The translations under genes were made by a program, and so were the position numbers. Shown here piece after piece: positions 45,987 to 54,052 of a stretch of 64,000 nt of DNA. The stretch lies in the NCBI RefSeq assembly GCF_005405905.1, contig NZ_BJHU01000035.1:124001-188000 (forward strand), in the 5' to 3' direction. This stretch comes from Acidovorax sp. NB1 (lineage in GTDB: Bacteria; Pseudomonadota; Gammaproteobacteria; Burkholderiales; Burkholderiaceae_C). A model generated the notes under the pieces. That model had not been told where the DNA came from and did no database searches. It worked only from the letters and a program-made list of their open reading frames with translations. The first letter of the stretch is position 1. Every line of letters begins with the position of its first letter.

Positions 45987-46637
45987 TCAGCTTGCGTAGC
46001 CCACGAACAGGCCGAGGAAGTTGACCGTCAGGCCTACGCTGATCGCGGAGCCCTTGGCGATGCTGGGCATCTGGGCGAGCTGCGCGGTGCCGTAGCCGTA
46101 GCCGGTCTGGCCGCCAGCGAGCAGGAACTTGAACGCGATGCGCTTGCTCAAGTTGCGGCTGATCTTGTTCAGCGCAATCTGCGAAGCGGTGGATGGGTCG
46201 TAGCCCAGAGTGAGGTTGATGCTCGAAGCGTTGAAGCCTGCGGGCATGTTGATGGCATTGCGGCGCGACAGTGGCTCGATGGTCACATTGCGGGCATCGC
46301 CACCATTGGGCTGCACATCGAGCACCTGGCCGATTTCCAGCCAGTTGGTGACCTTGCGCAGGGTGCCGGTGCCAGCACCAGCGGGATACCACTGGGTATC
46401 AGTTGCGTCCAGACCCTTGAGGCTCAGAGTGTCTGCAGTCAGCTGGTCAGCCTTCCAGACCGCATCCGTTGCGTCCTCCCAGCCGGAGGTGAATAGAACC
46501 TCATCGTTGTCCACAAGACCATGGCTGGTTGCGGATAGAACGGTGGGATCGGCATTCGTGGCCGCCGTCACAGTGATGGCGGAGCCGAAGGTTTCAGAGA
46601 AGAGGAACTTCGAGCCCTCTGCGAGGAAATATGCCAT
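45987..46637 (-). CDS. Major tail tube protein
   Basis: 216-residue protein with the composition of a siphoviral tail-tube subunit: short N-terminal arm (AYFLAEGSKFLFSETFG), repeated beta hairpins, and a C-terminal FLLAGGQTGYGYGTAQLAQMP block. Position between the tail terminator and chaperone genes supports this. AAAGG precedes the ATG. Confidence 0.75.
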   Translation of the reverse strand: MAYFLAEGSKFLFSETFGSAITVTAATNADPTVLSATSHGLVDNDEVLFTSGWEDATDAVWKADQLTADTLSLKGLDATDTQWYPAGAGTGTLRKVTNWLEIGQVLDVQPNGGDARNVTIEPLSRRNAINMPAGFNASSINLTLGYDPSTASQIALNKISRNLSKRIAFKFLLAGGQTGYGYGTAQLAQMPSIAKGSAISVGLTVNFLGLFVGYAS

Positions 46638-46657
46638 GGTGGGCCTTTCTTTGGACG

Positions 46658-46680
46658 AAAAAAAACCGCATTGCTGCGGC
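46658..46680 (-). terminator. Intrinsic terminator T6, upstream of the tail tube gene
   Basis: Minus strand hairpin CCGCA-GCAA-TGCGG followed by TTTTTTTT, between the Rha gene and the tail-tube start; second of two hairpins there. Confidence 0.75.
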
Positions 46681-46727
46681 TGGTTGCGCCCACGCGGGGC
46701 AGTGAAATGCCCTTTCGGGCGGGGAAA

Positions 46728-46750
46728 TAAAAAAGCCCGCCGAAGCGGGC
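46728..46750 (-). terminator. Intrinsic terminator T5, after the Rha gene
   Basis: Minus strand GCCCGC-TTCG-GCGGGC followed by TTTTTTATT; UUCG tetraloop. It lies 26 nt after the Rha stop codon. Confidence 0.85.
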
Positions 46751-46775
46751 AACCACGAAAGGACCGTGGAGGTAT

Positions 46776-47273
46776 TTAGTGCAGAGGCAGCGCCGGTTGG
46801 ATTTCGGACTCCAGGCGCTCAAAGCGCTCGCGCAGCGCGGGGATCTCCTTCTTCCGCTCCAGCATCAGGTGTGAGCCAAACGAGGCGCGCACCTTGGATT
46901 CGACTTCCTTCGCAATCAGCGCGTGCATCTGCTGCCAGAGGTTGTCGTCGCGCTGGCGTAGCGCATCACGCATACGGTAAAACTCATTGATCAGCGCGAC
47001 CTTGAACTCCACAACGGCGTCTGTATTCCGCATGAGCGAAATCAGGAAGGCGGCCTGGCGCTCATTGAGCATCGCAACCTCGCGCGCCTGTGTGCCACCA
47101 CGGGTTGCGAAGGGTGCAACCTCAAATTGCACCCTGCCCATGGTTGCCAGCTGATCCGCATACCGGCGCAATAGCTGGACGACCGAGCGGTGCTTTTGAC
47201 TCATTCCTTGCGCAATGACGGCGGTTGACGTGAGAGGCTCGCCGTTGATGACTGAAACGATCTGTGTGTGCAT
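46776..47273 (-). CDS. Rha family phage regulatory protein
   Basis: 165-residue protein of the Rha family (named for a lambdoid phage regulator). The N-terminal DNA-binding domain is recognised by GEPLTSTAVIAQGMSQKHRSVVQLLRRY and the following REVAMLNERQAAFLISLMRN; a basic helical C-terminus follows. Such proteins modulate phage development in certain hosts. It is out of place among structural genes and is flanked by T7 upstream and by T5 and T6 downstream, so it behaves as an independent insertion. GAAAGGA precedes the ATG. Confidence 0.88.
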   Translation of the reverse strand: MHTQIVSVINGEPLTSTAVIAQGMSQKHRSVVQLLRRYADQLATMGRVQFEVAPFATRGGTQAREVAMLNERQAAFLISLMRNTDAVVEFKVALINEFYRMRDALRQRDDNLWQQMHALIAKEVESKVRASFGSHLMLERKKEIPALRERFERLESEIQPALPLH

Positions 47274-47300
47274 GTTGTGTCCTTTCGTGATGCACAAATG

Positions 47301-47324
47301 AAAAAACCGCCTCAAGGGCGGTTT
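47301..47324 (-). terminator. Intrinsic terminator T7, upstream of the Rha gene
   Basis: Minus strand AAACCGCC-CTTGA-GGCGGTTT followed by TTTCATTT. It lies between the tail-terminator gene and the Rha gene. Confidence 0.85.
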
Positions 47325-47345
47325 GCTCAGGCCGGTCTTCGCCGG

Positions 47346-47753
47346 TTACGGGGTCTGAAAAGACCTCCAATAAATGGACACCGGCACCATGTAGCGGTCC
47401 CCGTCGGGGAACCCGCTGCCGATGCTTGGCGTCTTCAGGATCTCGACCTTCCCTGTTCCCTTCGTGAGCGTCAGGGGAGGTTTGAACTGGTCGCGGATCA
47501 ACTGGGCCCGCGTCTTCGCAGGAACCCGCCCCTTGTCCAGTGGGTAGAACAGCGACACCTGCAGGATTCCCCTGTCTTCGGTCACGTCCAGCGTGACGGC
47601 GTGATCCACCGGGGTGTTCGTCAGGTGGTTGATGCGCTGGTACTCCGTGCCAGCCACGGGCGTGAAGGTCTTGTTCTCGAACGCAGTGGCGATGGCGGGG
47701 TTGATGGCCAGCAGGCGCTCTTCCAGCGCGGCTTCGATTTCGGCGAGGGTCAC
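47346..47753 (-). CDS. Tail terminator-like protein (DUF4128)
   Basis: 135-residue protein of the DUF4128 group, which folds like siphoviral tail terminators that cap the tail tube and join it to the head. Typical blocks: TLAEIEAALEERLLAINP at the start, GTEYQRINHLTNTPV and YMVPVSIYWRSF at the end. Its ATG overlaps the stop of the upstream gp10-like gene (ATGA). Confidence 0.8.
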   Translation of the reverse strand: MTLAEIEAALEERLLAINPAIATAFENKTFTPVAGTEYQRINHLTNTPVDHAVTLDVTEDRGILQVSLFYPLDKGRVPAKTRAQLIRDQFKPPLTLTKGTGKVEILKTPSIGSGFPDGDRYMVPVSIYWRSFQTP

Positions 47754-48151
47754 TTGATGCTCTCCACGGCGCGTTTGATCGCCTCGCCATAGTTTTGGAC
47801 AGCCAAGCGCACCATGCCGCTAGGAGCTTGATCGGACCAGCCGTTCTCTAATCGCTTTGCGTACGGCAATGAATTGGTGAGCCAAATTGTTTGCCCTGGC
47901 TTCCAACCAGACAGTACCGTCTCTGTTCTCGATAGCGCCCCATCACCAGACTTTTCTGGGGGGCTGGTCGTAGTCGTGTTGACCAATCCGAGTCCACACT
48001 GGAAATTCCCTTTGAACCTCCCCGTGTCAACCGGAGCGCGTTCAATCATCTGGCTCTGTAGGGCAAGCGCCGTCTGGCGCACAACCATCTCGGCTCGCGC
48101 GCCCGCCCGCTCGCACAACTTATTCAGGTTCTCTGCGAACTGATTCGACAT
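47750..48151 (-). CDS. HK97 gp10-like neck/minor tail protein
   Basis: 133-residue protein resembling the HK97 gp10 group of head-tail joining proteins: helical start (SNQFAENLNKLCERAG), the APVDTGRFKGNFQ block with its DTG turn, and NSLPYAKRLENGWS, then a short C-terminal helix. Length and order fit a neck protein before the tail terminator. Its start region overlaps the 3' end of the upstream homing endonuclease gene by 32 nt. Confidence 0.82.
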   Translation of the reverse strand: MSNQFAENLNKLCERAGARAEMVVRQTALALQSQMIERAPVDTGRFKGNFQCGLGLVNTTTTSPPEKSGDGALSRTETVLSGWKPGQTIWLTNSLPYAKRLENGWSDQAPSGMVRLAVQNYGEAIKRAVESIK

Positions 48152-48953
48152 GGCGCCCCTTTGCAAGCGTGATCGCCTCTTCATCGGTGTACCGGCCTTT
48201 TCGAACACGCTGCTTGAGCGCCGAAATTGACACAGCACATCGGTCATCTCTGGCCCATTCGGCCATGGTCTTGGTTTCACCGAAGGCCGTGAGCGTTCGA
48301 TGATTACCCCTGTTGTTCGCATTCACCACGGGAGTCACCCAGCGACAGTTGCCCGGCTCATAGTCGCCATCGTTGTCACGGCGATCAATCTGCAGGCCTT
48401 GTTTGTAGCCAGCCGCCAGTGCCCAGTCACGGAACTTGACATAGCTGTCTGACCATTCTTGGCACACTGATATCCCCCGCCCGCCGTAGCGCTCATATGG
48501 CCCAGCGCTCGGGATCTGGCATCTGGCTTTCATGCTATGCCAGACCACGTACAGCGGCGTACCCTCTTCTCCGTGGGTCAGGCTCATGGCCCGCGCGTTC
48601 TCGATAACGATGCACCCACATGAATTCGTGACGCCGTTCGCCAACTCCCAAACACCCACCAGCTTTTCAACACCGCATGAGCAGCGACACAACACCTTGC
48701 GGTTTCCGCTGTCTCTGTTCGGGGTGTCGTCAATCACCGTAAGTCGCCCAAACTTAGAGCCCTTCGGCGCCTGGTGCTTCTGCTTCACGCACCCACACGA
48801 CACTGTTACCCCGCTTATGACGTGCGCCAGTCGAATGGCCTTCTCGGTCCCGCAGTCGCACCGAAATGTGGCTTTCTGGGCCATCTTTGGCACACCGTCT
48901 GCGAACCGCAGCACCGTCAAATTCCCGAATCGATCCCCAGCAGCTACAGGCAT
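48120..48953 (-). CDS. Homing endonuclease-like HNH protein 1
   Basis: 277-residue free-standing homing nuclease. Two tandem zinc-ribbon modules (CDCGTEKA...SCGC and CSCGVEK...SCGC, each after a GxxFGxLTV strand) precede an HNH-type nuclease core (YERYGGRGISVCQEW, LQIDRRDNDGDYEPGNCRW, VNANNR) and a C-terminal helix-turn-helix of the intron-endonuclease type (KTMAEWARDD, ISALKQRV). GGAGG lies 4 nt before the ATG at 48,953. It separates two connector genes and overlaps the next one. A relative sits at 50,836-51,690. Confidence 0.88.
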   Translation of the reverse strand: MPVAAGDRFGNLTVLRFADGVPKMAQKATFRCDCGTEKAIRLAHVISGVTVSCGCVKQKHQAPKGSKFGRLTVIDDTPNRDSGNRKVLCRCSCGVEKLVGVWELANGVTNSCGCIVIENARAMSLTHGEEGTPLYVVWHSMKARCQIPSAGPYERYGGRGISVCQEWSDSYVKFRDWALAAGYKQGLQIDRRDNDGDYEPGNCRWVTPVVNANNRGNHRTLTAFGETKTMAEWARDDRCAVSISALKQRVRKGRYTDEEAITLAKGRHVESVRREPE

Positions 48954-49014
48954 AGAACCTCCGCACAACAAGATGCGATTGATTCTGCCAGTTTTCCTTA
49001 ATTCGTGCTATTTA

Positions 49015-49374
49015 TTATCTTCTCACGATCAGTTCCACCAGCACCGAAGTGCCGGCCGGGGCCAGGTTCTTCGCGCGGATGACGGTGAACGCCACGCCGC
49101 CCAGCGTCAGGATGTGCGTCGGCTCGGGGATGCTCAGGCCGACAGCCGACAGGTACGCCTGTTCGTCGGTGGCCAGCACCGTTGTGCCGTCCACCAGCTT
49201 TTGGTCAACGGGGAACACTGCGGCGGTGCAAGCCTGCGTCACCTCGACCTCTGGGTAGTCGCCCAGGTCTGGGTCGTATTCACCGCTGCGGGTCTTGTAT
49301 GTGACCGTGCCAGCGGCGCCGAACTCGCGCAGGATCTCGTCGGCCACCTGGGCCATTTCGGCGTAGAAGGTCAT
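49015..49374 (-). CDS. Head-tail connector region protein, unknown
   Basis: 119-residue phage protein, helical start (TFYAEMAQVADEILREFGAAG) and beta-rich remainder (VTYKTRSGEYDPDLGDYPEVEV). Its size and location suggest a head-closure or stopper protein, but no family is certain. Coupled by ATGA to the HExxH protein gene upstream. Confidence 0.65.
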   Translation of the reverse strand: MTFYAEMAQVADEILREFGAAGTVTYKTRSGEYDPDLGDYPEVEVTQACTAAVFPVDQKLVDGTTVLATDEQAYLSAVGLSIPEPTHILTLGGVAFTVIRAKNLAPAGTSVLVELIVRR

Positions 49375-49751
49375 GCGATCCTCCGGGCGTACTCTTCCAG
49401 CAGCGTCTGGGCGATCCCCTGAATGCCGTAGGCCTCCTGCTCTGAACCGCAGCGGCGCTCGCCGATGTTGGCGCAGTGCTCCTGCCAGACGTGCACCGCC
49501 TCATGGACCAGCAGGCCCGCGATCTCGATGCTGGAGCGGCCCAATGTGTCGCCCAGAGCCACGATGGCAACCGACGCGCCCTTGCTGTTGGTCAACAGGT
49601 GCGTTGTGGCGTCGGCGCGTGGTGATGCAAGGTAAGGCGTCGCGGGCAGCTTGCAGGCCTTCATGGCGGCGTCGCACTCTTCCTGGCTCAGCACCAGGCA
49701 GAGGAACGGCCCGGGGGCGGCCACGCGGCGGTCAAGCCATTTGGTCTTCAT
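49371..49751 (-). CDS. Phage protein with HExxH zincin motif
   Basis: 126-residue protein with VHEAVHVWQEHC near residue 85, an HExxH metal-binding helix, followed by a Glu (EQEAYGIQ) at a distance suitable for a third ligand. It resembles small phage proteins of the connector module. A peptidase function has not to my knowledge been shown; a structural role with relic motif is possible. ATG at 49,751; both ends overlap neighbours by 4 nt. Confidence 0.7.
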   Translation of the reverse strand: MKTKWLDRRVAAPGPFLCLVLSQEECDAAMKACKLPATPYLASPRADATTHLLTNSKGASVAIVALGDTLGRSSIEIAGLLVHEAVHVWQEHCANIGERRCGSEQEAYGIQGIAQTLLEEYARRIA

Positions 49752-49990
49752 GCTTCCACCGTCAGCGCCACAGGCGGCATGGTGCTGCCCACAACCCACA
49801 GGGCGACTGGTCGGCCAGCGTTCAGAGCAGCCAGTTCCTCAGCCGTTGGCGTCCAATAGCTCACCACCGCCGGTATGCCATCGCATTCGGTGCGAGTGAT
49901 GGGCAGCGCGCCGCATGGCAGTTCGCTCTGGTCCCAGCCCTTGGGCGCGCCCAGGACCGCGTTGTTCGATGGGTGCTGCGTCTTCTTCAT
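49748..49990 (-). CDS. Small phage protein, unknown
   Basis: 80-residue protein (KKTQHPSNNAVLGAPKGWDQ, TPTAEELAALNAGRPVALW). Similar small proteins occur near connector genes in other phages. No function can be given. It is translationally coupled to both neighbours. Confidence 0.6.
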   Translation of the reverse strand: MKKTQHPSNNAVLGAPKGWDQSELPCGALPITRTECDGIPAVVSYWTPTAEELAALNAGRPVALWVVGSTMPPVALTVEA

Positions 49991-50472
49991 GCCCGCACTA
50001 CCCTCACCTGCCCAGCGCTGCCAGCCAGATACGGAGCCAGCAGGGTTTCGGCGGACTGATACCGCGTAGCCTGCCGTGTGCCGGGCGCATAGGTGGTCTC
50101 AATCGGCCCAACCTTCACGCTCTGCTTCTGCGGGCCCAGGTCGGGGGCGATGTCGCCAGCCGATGCCTTCAGCGCCAGCAGCGCGCAGGCGTTGGCGATG
50201 GCAGCCGGGACTGTTTCCCAGTTGATCTCGTAGCCGTCCACCACCACGCCAGCGCGGGGCCAGTCCAGCACCTGCCCAGCGTTCAAGCGCTCCCCTTTCC
50301 AGCGGCCAGAGTAGCGGCCCATGTAGTCGGTGGCCTTACGCAGGGCTTGCTCCTTGGCCTCGGTGGAAAGGGGCGCCCAGGCGGCATTGCCACGGGCTGC
50401 GTGGAAGGCGTCGGCGTTGGCGACGGAGATATAGGACTCCGCGCCAGCGGTGGGGGCGACGATCAGGGCCAT
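49987..50472 (-). CDS. DnaT-like (DnaT_2) head-tail connector protein
   Basis: 161-residue protein of the group labelled DnaT-like single-strand-binding in databases: SYISVANADAFHAARGN, EQALRKATDYMGRYSGRWKGERL and VLDWPRAGV. In siphophages such genes sit after the major capsid gene and the protein is more likely a head-tail adaptor. The assignment rests on these motifs and position. Confidence 0.78.
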   Translation of the reverse strand: MALIVAPTAGAESYISVANADAFHAARGNAAWAPLSTEAKEQALRKATDYMGRYSGRWKGERLNAGQVLDWPRAGVVVDGYEINWETVPAAIANACALLALKASAGDIAPDLGPQKQSVKVGPIETTYAPGTRQATRYQSAETLLAPYLAGSAGQVRVVRA

Positions 50473-50475
50473 GGT

Positions 50476-50796
50476 TTACTGAGCGACGCGCGCAGCGCGG
50501 TCTTCGTCTGCCAGGTTGTTCCAGTCGGCACCGGACAGGCCGGAGCGCTCAAAGGCGGTCAGCAGAGCCACCAGGTCAGCCTTCTTGGCGCCGTCGGGCA
50601 CCGTAACGCCAGCGGCGGCCAGGGAGTCGCGCAGATCGGCCACGCTGGCCTTCTTGGCGCCGTCGGGCTCGTTGTCGGCTGGCTCCTGGCGGGCACATTT
50701 CACCCAACCAAGGGCTTCATGCTGCGAGAGGGCCACGGGGTGCACTTCGAGGTACTCGCCGTGCTTGGTCACAGGGATCAGTTCGTTGTCGGTCAT
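50476..50796 (-). CDS. Small capsid-region protein with HeH/SAP-like motif
   Basis: 106-residue protein. The N-terminal half has a short beta strand segment (LIPVTKHGEYLEVHPVAL); the C-terminal half repeats DGAKKA twice around a helix-extension-helix pattern (KASVADLRDSLAAAGV, KADLVALLTAFERSG), as in SAP/HeH nucleic-acid-binding folds. Likely a minor capsid-associated protein. GGAGAA precedes the ATG. Confidence 0.6.
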   Translation of the reverse strand: MTDNELIPVTKHGEYLEVHPVALSQHEALGWVKCARQEPADNEPDGAKKASVADLRDSLAAAGVTVPDGAKKADLVALLTAFERSGLSGADWNNLADEDRAARVAQ

Positions 50797-50810
50797 GGTG
50801 TTCTCCAAAG

Positions 50811-50832
50811 AAAAAAGGCCCCGAAGGCCCTT
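50811..50832 (-). terminator. Intrinsic terminator T8, after homing endonuclease 2
   Basis: Minus strand AAGGGCC-TTCGG-GGCCTT followed by TTTTCTTT. It is just after the endonuclease stop and just before the ribosome site of the next structural gene. Confidence 0.75.
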
Positions 50833-50835
50833 GTT

Positions 50836-51690
50836 TCACTGTTTGATGGCGCGCTCTACCGGCCATCCACGCTCTATCAATCTTTTCCGCAGCAGTTTCT
50901 CCGTGATGTCAGTTCGCACGGACAGCTCCTTGATGGTCAACATCACGCCATCAACCGGGAATCGTTTCAGCGGCGGCCGTGGCGTCGGCGCGGCCTTGTT
51001 GATATGCCCGGCCCAGCGTGTTTCGTGCGCCTTGGCCATGCGCTCATGCGATGTCAGCGGTGCAGTTGTCAGGGCCTTCGCGTCATCCCATCCCAAAATG
51101 GAGATACGCTCCCACAGCGTTCCTGCGTTGATTCCGGTCTCTTCCGACCATCTCTTCAATGACTGTGTTCGGCCATCGTAAGTTAAGGCCCTGGCGCTTC
51201 TTCGGTTGTCAGCATTCTGGCTTCGGTTTGCCCACCGCACATTTCCGGGCTCATAGTCGCCGTCGTTGTCTATACGGTCGATTTCAAGCCATGGCTTATA
51301 TCCATCCGGCAGACCCCCAATGAAATTCGCAACGTCATGCCACTCTGGGCAAACTTTAATTCCACGCCCCCCGTAATTCGGATATGCGGGGCACGATTCC
51401 ATGTAGCACCGGTCCATCATGTGGCGCCACCGGTGGTAGTGAGCAGATTTACTCATGTGATGCGTTGATGTCTTTTCCAACCTCAAGCATCCGCAAGATG
51501 AAATCCCCCCGCTTTTCAAAGAGTCGAAGCGAACTGCCTTGGCCTCACTGCCACACTCGCATTCGCAAATCGCCTTGTATCTGTATGTGCCGGGGATTTG
51601 GCCCGTCGCGACGACTCGCAACCTGCCAAACACATCCCCCGGCAACACAGCCCGCGATTTGGTTGGAATCAATCCGAATCTTTGCAGCAT
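50836..51690 (-). CDS. Homing endonuclease-like HNH protein 2
   Basis: 284-residue relative of the nuclease at 48,120. One zinc-ribbon module (PGDVFGRLRVV, CECGSEAK, SCGC), the HNH core (NYGGRGIKVCPEW, LEIDRIDNDGDYEPGNVRW, NADNRR) and two C-terminal helix-turn-helix segments (KRWSEETGINAGTLWERI; IKELSVRTDITEKLLRKRL). AAAGGGAG precedes the ATG at 51,690. It lies directly downstream of the major capsid gene and is closed off by T8. Confidence 0.88.
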   Translation of the reverse strand: MLQRFGLIPTKSRAVLPGDVFGRLRVVATGQIPGTYRYKAICECECGSEAKAVRFDSLKSGGISSCGCLRLEKTSTHHMSKSAHYHRWRHMMDRCYMESCPAYPNYGGRGIKVCPEWHDVANFIGGLPDGYKPWLEIDRIDNDGDYEPGNVRWANRSQNADNRRSARALTYDGRTQSLKRWSEETGINAGTLWERISILGWDDAKALTTAPLTSHERMAKAHETRWAGHINKAAPTPRPPLKRFPVDGVMLTIKELSVRTDITEKLLRKRLIERGWPVERAIKQ

Positions 51691-51748
51691 ATCGCTCCCT
51701 TTCAATGGAAGCGCTATTTTAGCCTAGATCACTGGATTGATTGCCGTG

Positions 51749-53053
51749 CTACCCCAAAAGGGTAGCAATATGTTCGCTCTTAGTCACGCCAGTGCCCCAG
51801 GCCATGCAGATCTCGAACTTGACCTGGCGGTACTGGCGGTACACGCGCACCTCGAAGGTGAGGCCGGTCACGGGGTCTGTGATCATCATGGAGTCGTCGG
51901 CCGAATCGCCGCCTTCTGGCACCGCAGGAGCACGGCAGGCCAGCACCAGGGCGTTGCGGCTGAACGCGAAGTTGCCGGTGTAGCTGTTGCCCACGGTCAG
52001 CGCGTTGCTGGTCGGGATGGTCATCAGCGCGCCAGGCCGGTTCAGGCTGATCGTGCCTGGTGCGGCCACGCCGGTGCCGACCACGTACTTGTTGGCCGAG
52101 TCGGCGGCGAAGGTCACCACATCACCGGCCAGCACCGTGCCGGTGCCGGTGATCAGCGCGATGTCGCGTACACCTGCAGCGGTGCTGCCGGAGGTCACGT
52201 AGCTGGCGCCGGTGCCCTTGACGTGCTGCTGGATGCCTGCCGAGTAGCGCACAGCCATGTTCTGCAGCAGGTCGGTCATGCCAGTGCGCAGCATGTCGCT
52301 GGAACCGGCTTCGTTGACCTTGAAAAGCACCGACTGCTTGCCGCGCAGGTTGGCGATGGAGGCCGAGTTCAGCACCAGCTGACGGCTGACCACAGGGGCG
52401 CCGTTGTCGTCCAGGATGCGAGCCACACCAGCCAGGTCGGACAGATCGCCAGCAGTGCCCAGGGGCGTGGTGCCAGCGGTGCCGTAGGCACGGGATGCGC
52501 CGTTCTTCGCAGACACAGCCAGGTCGATTTCCATGGCGTTCACGATCTTGCGCATGCCGTCGGCGAACTGATCGGCCAGGATCTGGTTGTAGGTGCCGGT
52601 GGAACCCACAGCCTTCTGCTCTTCGCCGTTCCAGCGGATGGGCGCAGCCTTGGACTTGCTGATCGTGATGTCGGCAAAGCCCACGGTGGTGTCGCCGCTG
52701 TTGGCAGGCGTCGCGCCGGGCGTGATGTCTTCCAGCGCGCCGGATTCACCCAGCGGGATGCGAACGGTCTGGCCCACGGCCGCGCGCTCGGCGTTGCTGT
52801 CACGACGGACGGCCGGGATGAAACCCACCATTTCGCGGGATACCACATTCAGAGCCTCGTACAGCGTGGGAATCAGACCGGTGAGCGTGTTGGCGCCCAG
52901 GGCGAAGTCCTGCTTCTTCTGGGTGACCCAGGAGTGCGTGAGCTCGAACACGCGGGCCGCAGCAGCGGCGACGGTGGCCATGGGCAGGATGGCCGCGACG
53001 ACCGCGACCAGAGCGAGTGCGACGAAGCGCAGTTTGGAGAGAGTGGCTTTCAT
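51749..53053 (-). CDS. Major capsid protein, P22 coat type, with N-terminal leader
   Basis: 434-residue shell protein of the P22 coat group. The family region starts near residue 50: LTGLIPTLYEALNVVSREMVGFIP, RRDSNAERAAVGQTVRIPL, then DITISKSKAAPIRWNGEE and a C-terminal MMITDPVTGLTFEVRVYRQYRQVKFEI. Before it is an unexpected leader shaped like a Sec signal (KATLSKLRFVALALVAVVAAILPMATVAAAAA). The ATG at 53,053 follows GAAAGG at 7 nt and no better internal start is seen. The leader may be a cleaved prodomain or scaffold-like segment. Confidence 0.88.
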   Translation of the reverse strand: MKATLSKLRFVALALVAVVAAILPMATVAAAAARVFELTHSWVTQKKQDFALGANTLTGLIPTLYEALNVVSREMVGFIPAVRRDSNAERAAVGQTVRIPLGESGALEDITPGATPANSGDTTVGFADITISKSKAAPIRWNGEEQKAVGSTGTYNQILADQFADGMRKIVNAMEIDLAVSAKNGASRAYGTAGTTPLGTAGDLSDLAGVARILDDNGAPVVSRQLVLNSASIANLRGKQSVLFKVNEAGSSDMLRTGMTDLLQNMAVRYSAGIQQHVKGTGASYVTSGSTAAGVRDIALITGTGTVLAGDVVTFAADSANKYVVGTGVAAPGTISLNRPGALMTIPTSNALTVGNSYTGNFAFSRNALVLACRAPAVPEGGDSADDSMMITDPVTGLTFEVRVYRQYRQVKFEICMAWGTGVTKSEHIATLLG

Positions 53054-53071
53054 GATGGCCTTTCGGAAATG

Positions 53072-53094
53072 AAAAAGGCCGCACATGGCGGCCC
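53072..53094 (-). terminator. Intrinsic terminator T9, upstream of the capsid gene
   Basis: Minus strand GGGCCGCC-ATGT-GCGGCC followed by TTTTTCATTT, between scaffold stop and capsid ribosome site. A partial terminator here would set the scaffold-to-capsid ratio. Confidence 0.7.
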
Positions 53095-53118
53095 GATTTG
53101 GGGATGGTTGAAACGTGG

Positions 53119-53898
53119 TCAGTCGGTGATCTGCACGGCATCCTTGCCGGTGACCGCTGCGGCCTTGGCCGTCGGGTCGAGAGCATCGAACTGCGCGCGG
53201 GTCATGGTCTTCTTCCCGCCAGCACCTTGATTGCCGCCATGGGCGCCGCCACCAGAGGCGCCCGTGCCCTTCAGGATCTGGTCCTTGTAGGGGTACTGGT
53301 CCACCAGGGTTTCCAGGGCTTCTTCGAAGTCGGCCAGCTCACCAGGGCGAGCGCGGCTGAAAATCTTGTTGCCTTGGGGGTCGTAGGCGACGGTCTTGCC
53401 TTCTTCGATCTTGAAAGCGTTGCCGAAACGGGCTTGCACCAGATCCGCCGGAATGGCGAACTTGTCAGCGATGACTTTGGAGCGCGCGAACGCACCGCCA
53501 ATCTTTTCGCCGTACAGGGCTTGCTCCAGCTCGGTCGCTTTCTTCACCACTGGGGCGTACTTGTCCTCCACGGCCTTGATGGCTTCGGCCTTCACCTTTT
53601 CGACTTCGCCGGCATCCACCAGCTTCTTGTCGTCCAGGTTCTTGATGGTGCTCAGGGCCTTCGCGGCTGCCACGGGGTCTTCAATCCCTGCATCCTTGAA
53701 TGGTTTCAGAGCACCTTCAGCGGCTTCTGCGCGCTCGCGGTGGCTCTTGGCCTCCCCGTTGAGGCGGGAAATGGTCTGGATGGTGCTGTCACCATCGAAG
53801 GCCGTTTCCTTGCCGTCGGCGTGGACGAACACGGGCAGCTTCTGGCCGTTGACTTCTTGGAGAACGATTGCGCCGTTGGCGTCGAATTTGAATGGCAT
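53119..53898 (-). CDS. Capsid scaffolding protein
   Basis: 259-residue, charged, largely helical protein directly upstream of the capsid gene: coiled coil near 40-130 (ISRLNGEAKSHRERAEAAEGAL, KALSTIKNLDDKKLVDAGEVEKVK) and a basic C-terminal part after a Gly-rich linker (GASGGGAHGGNQGAGG). It is expected to guide procapsid assembly and leave before DNA packaging. The ATG at 53,898 (PFKFDANGAIVLQ) is chosen; an upstream GTG is possible. Confidence 0.8.
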   Translation of the reverse strand: MPFKFDANGAIVLQEVNGQKLPVFVHADGKETAFDGDSTIQTISRLNGEAKSHRERAEAAEGALKPFKDAGIEDPVAAAKALSTIKNLDDKKLVDAGEVEKVKAEAIKAVEDKYAPVVKKATELEQALYGEKIGGAFARSKVIADKFAIPADLVQARFGNAFKIEEGKTVAYDPQGNKIFSRARPGELADFEEALETLVDQYPYKDQILKGTGASGGGAHGGNQGAGGKKTMTRAQFDALDPTAKAAAVTGKDAVQITD

Positions 53899-53988
53899 GG
53901 TTTGAGTGCTTTCTTCACAGGCATCCACCTGTGGACGGGTGAGCCATCCGGCCCGATGCGCCCTCAGCCATCCGGCGTCTGGGCAATG

Positions 53989-54021
53989 AAAAACCCGCCG
54001 AGACTTGCGCCTGGGCGGGTT
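53989..54021 (-). terminator. Intrinsic terminator T10, after the small low-GC gene
   Basis: Minus strand AACCCGCC, 14-nt loop, GGCGGGTT then TTTTCATT. It separates the low-GC gene from the scaffold gene. Confidence 0.8.
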
Positions 54022-54052
54022 GTTTGGAAACTCTCTGAAATCAGTAACTTTT

